A DNA stretch of 64,000 bases from Aliamphritea spongicola (GTDB lineage: Bacteria > Pseudomonadota > Gammaproteobacteria > Pseudomonadales > Balneatricaceae), in the NCBI GenBank assembly GCA_024347235.1, contig AP025283.1:1364001-1428000 (forward strand), in the 5' to 3' direction. The translations under genes were made by a program, and so were the position numbers. Shown piece after piece: positions 63,464-64,000 of this stretch. The notes under the pieces are model-generated. The model was given only the letters and a program-made list of their open reading frames with translations, was not told where the DNA came from and ran no database searches. The first letter of the stretch is position 1. The number at the start of each line of letters is the position of its first letter.

Positions 63464-64000
63464 ATGACAGAAACAAGTGCTGCACAGGCTCTCTGTCAGT
63501 CAGGTGTCATTGCTGAAGCAAACAGTGATGCACTGTTTATTACGTATGATTTATCCCCTGAAGCTGATGTATCCCGTCTGAAGCATTTGCTGGCGCAGGT
63601 ACCGGTGCTGACCCGGGCGATGGAAGATACTTCCTCCCAGTCCGGAGCCGGTGCTGAACTGCATGTTACGGTTGCTGTCGGTGAGCAGGTCTGGGATCAG
63701 TTTGATGCTACTCAGCGTCCTGCTGAGTTATTACCTTTCCTCAGCAGCAGCGGGATCAGCTGTCTGCGCCGGCGACCCCGGCGGATTTGTTGCTGCATAT
63801 CCGCAGTAACCGCCATGATATCAATCACGAAATGGCGTCCCGGTTGCACGCCTTGCTTGCCGAGCATGTTGTCCTGGTGGAGCAGGTCCACGGTTTCCGC
63901 TATCTGGACAGTCGGGATATGACCGGTTTTGTTGACGGTACTGAGAACCCTCAGGAGATGACCGGGCTGCGGTTGCTGTGATCGCTGACGGAGCCTTTGC
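63464..64000 (+). CDS. Dyp-type peroxidase, N-terminal part (runs off the window)
   Basis: Heme peroxidase of the dye-decolorising family, cut by the end of the window. The N-terminus (QSGVIAEANSDALFITYDL) and, after repair, LPFPQQQRDQLSAPATPADLLLHIRSNRHD lead to the conserved GFRYLDSRDMTGFVDGTENPQ, which holds the GxxDG catalytic motif. Frame breaks lie at ttt 63736-63738 and near 63957; after the second the frame continues DDRAAVAVIADGAF to the edge. The proximal heme His is beyond the window. GGAG precedes the start. Confidence 0.9.

Noticed and set aside
1..64000. Genomic island, prophage or defence system
   Set aside because: No integrase, transposase, phage, restriction or CRISPR genes, no tRNA-flanked repeats and no obvious shift in base composition were seen.

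Overview
The window is a chromosomal segment of a gammaproteobacterium. Gene content and order (rnd-ycgL-ycgN, a full division and cell-wall cluster running into lpxC-secA-argJ-mutT, yacG-coaE-pilD-pilC-pilB next to divergent pilA, then nadC and ampD) and the protein sequences suggest a marine Oceanospirillales-like heterotroph. The taxonomic call is inference. No tRNA, rRNA, CRISPR array, phage or insertion sequence was seen, and base composition looks even, so this reads as core genome.

The feature that dominates interpretation is damage to reading frames. About 40 of some 57 genes need one or more single-base corrections (roughly 85-90 in all), nearly always a missing base in a homopolymer. 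Essential single-copy genes (mraY, ftsW, murG, ftsZ, lpxC, secA) are affected. Restoring the bases gives proteins of normal family length with every motif in place. I therefore treat these as sequencing or assembly errors, not pseudogenes, and give each gene its full intended span. Stated lengths are after correction.

Layout. 1-4315: recR (its first base lies just outside), rnd, ycgL, ycgN and an ushA-type nucleotidase. 4443-6346: two poorly characterised genes, a SEC-C protein and a homocysteine-methyltransferase-like protein. 6670-24883: promoter and MraZ boxes, then mraZ-rsmH-ftsL-ftsI-murE-murF-mraY-murD-ftsW-murG-murC-ddlB-ftsQ-ftsA-ftsZ and lpxC, which together build lipid II, assemble the septum and commit lipid A synthesis. 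25078-30069: secA, argJ and a MutT-ThiE-like fusion. 30117-35930: yacG, coaE and the type IV pilus genes pilD, pilC, pilB facing away from pilA, plus a small unknown gene. 36004-37579: nadC and ampD. 37594-44213: an Fbp-type ferric iron ABC transporter, a sterol-desaturase-family protein and an exported EF-hand DUF4856-like protein with a good Fur-box candidate. 44435-53274: rsmE, MATE transporter, phaB, a HEAT/DUF349 protein, a YchJ-family protein, sbcB and a small exported protein. 53354-64000: pitrilysin-type protease, DUF6394 with an RCK potassium-channel protein, a Tim44-like protein, yaaA, two small genes, trpS, a 3-mercaptopyruvate sulfurtransferase and the start of a Dyp-type peroxidase.

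I found no convincing large novel system. The best leads are the iron-linked EF-hand protein beside fbpABC, the DUF6394/K+ channel pair, and the small methyltransferase-like gene behind a structured leader.
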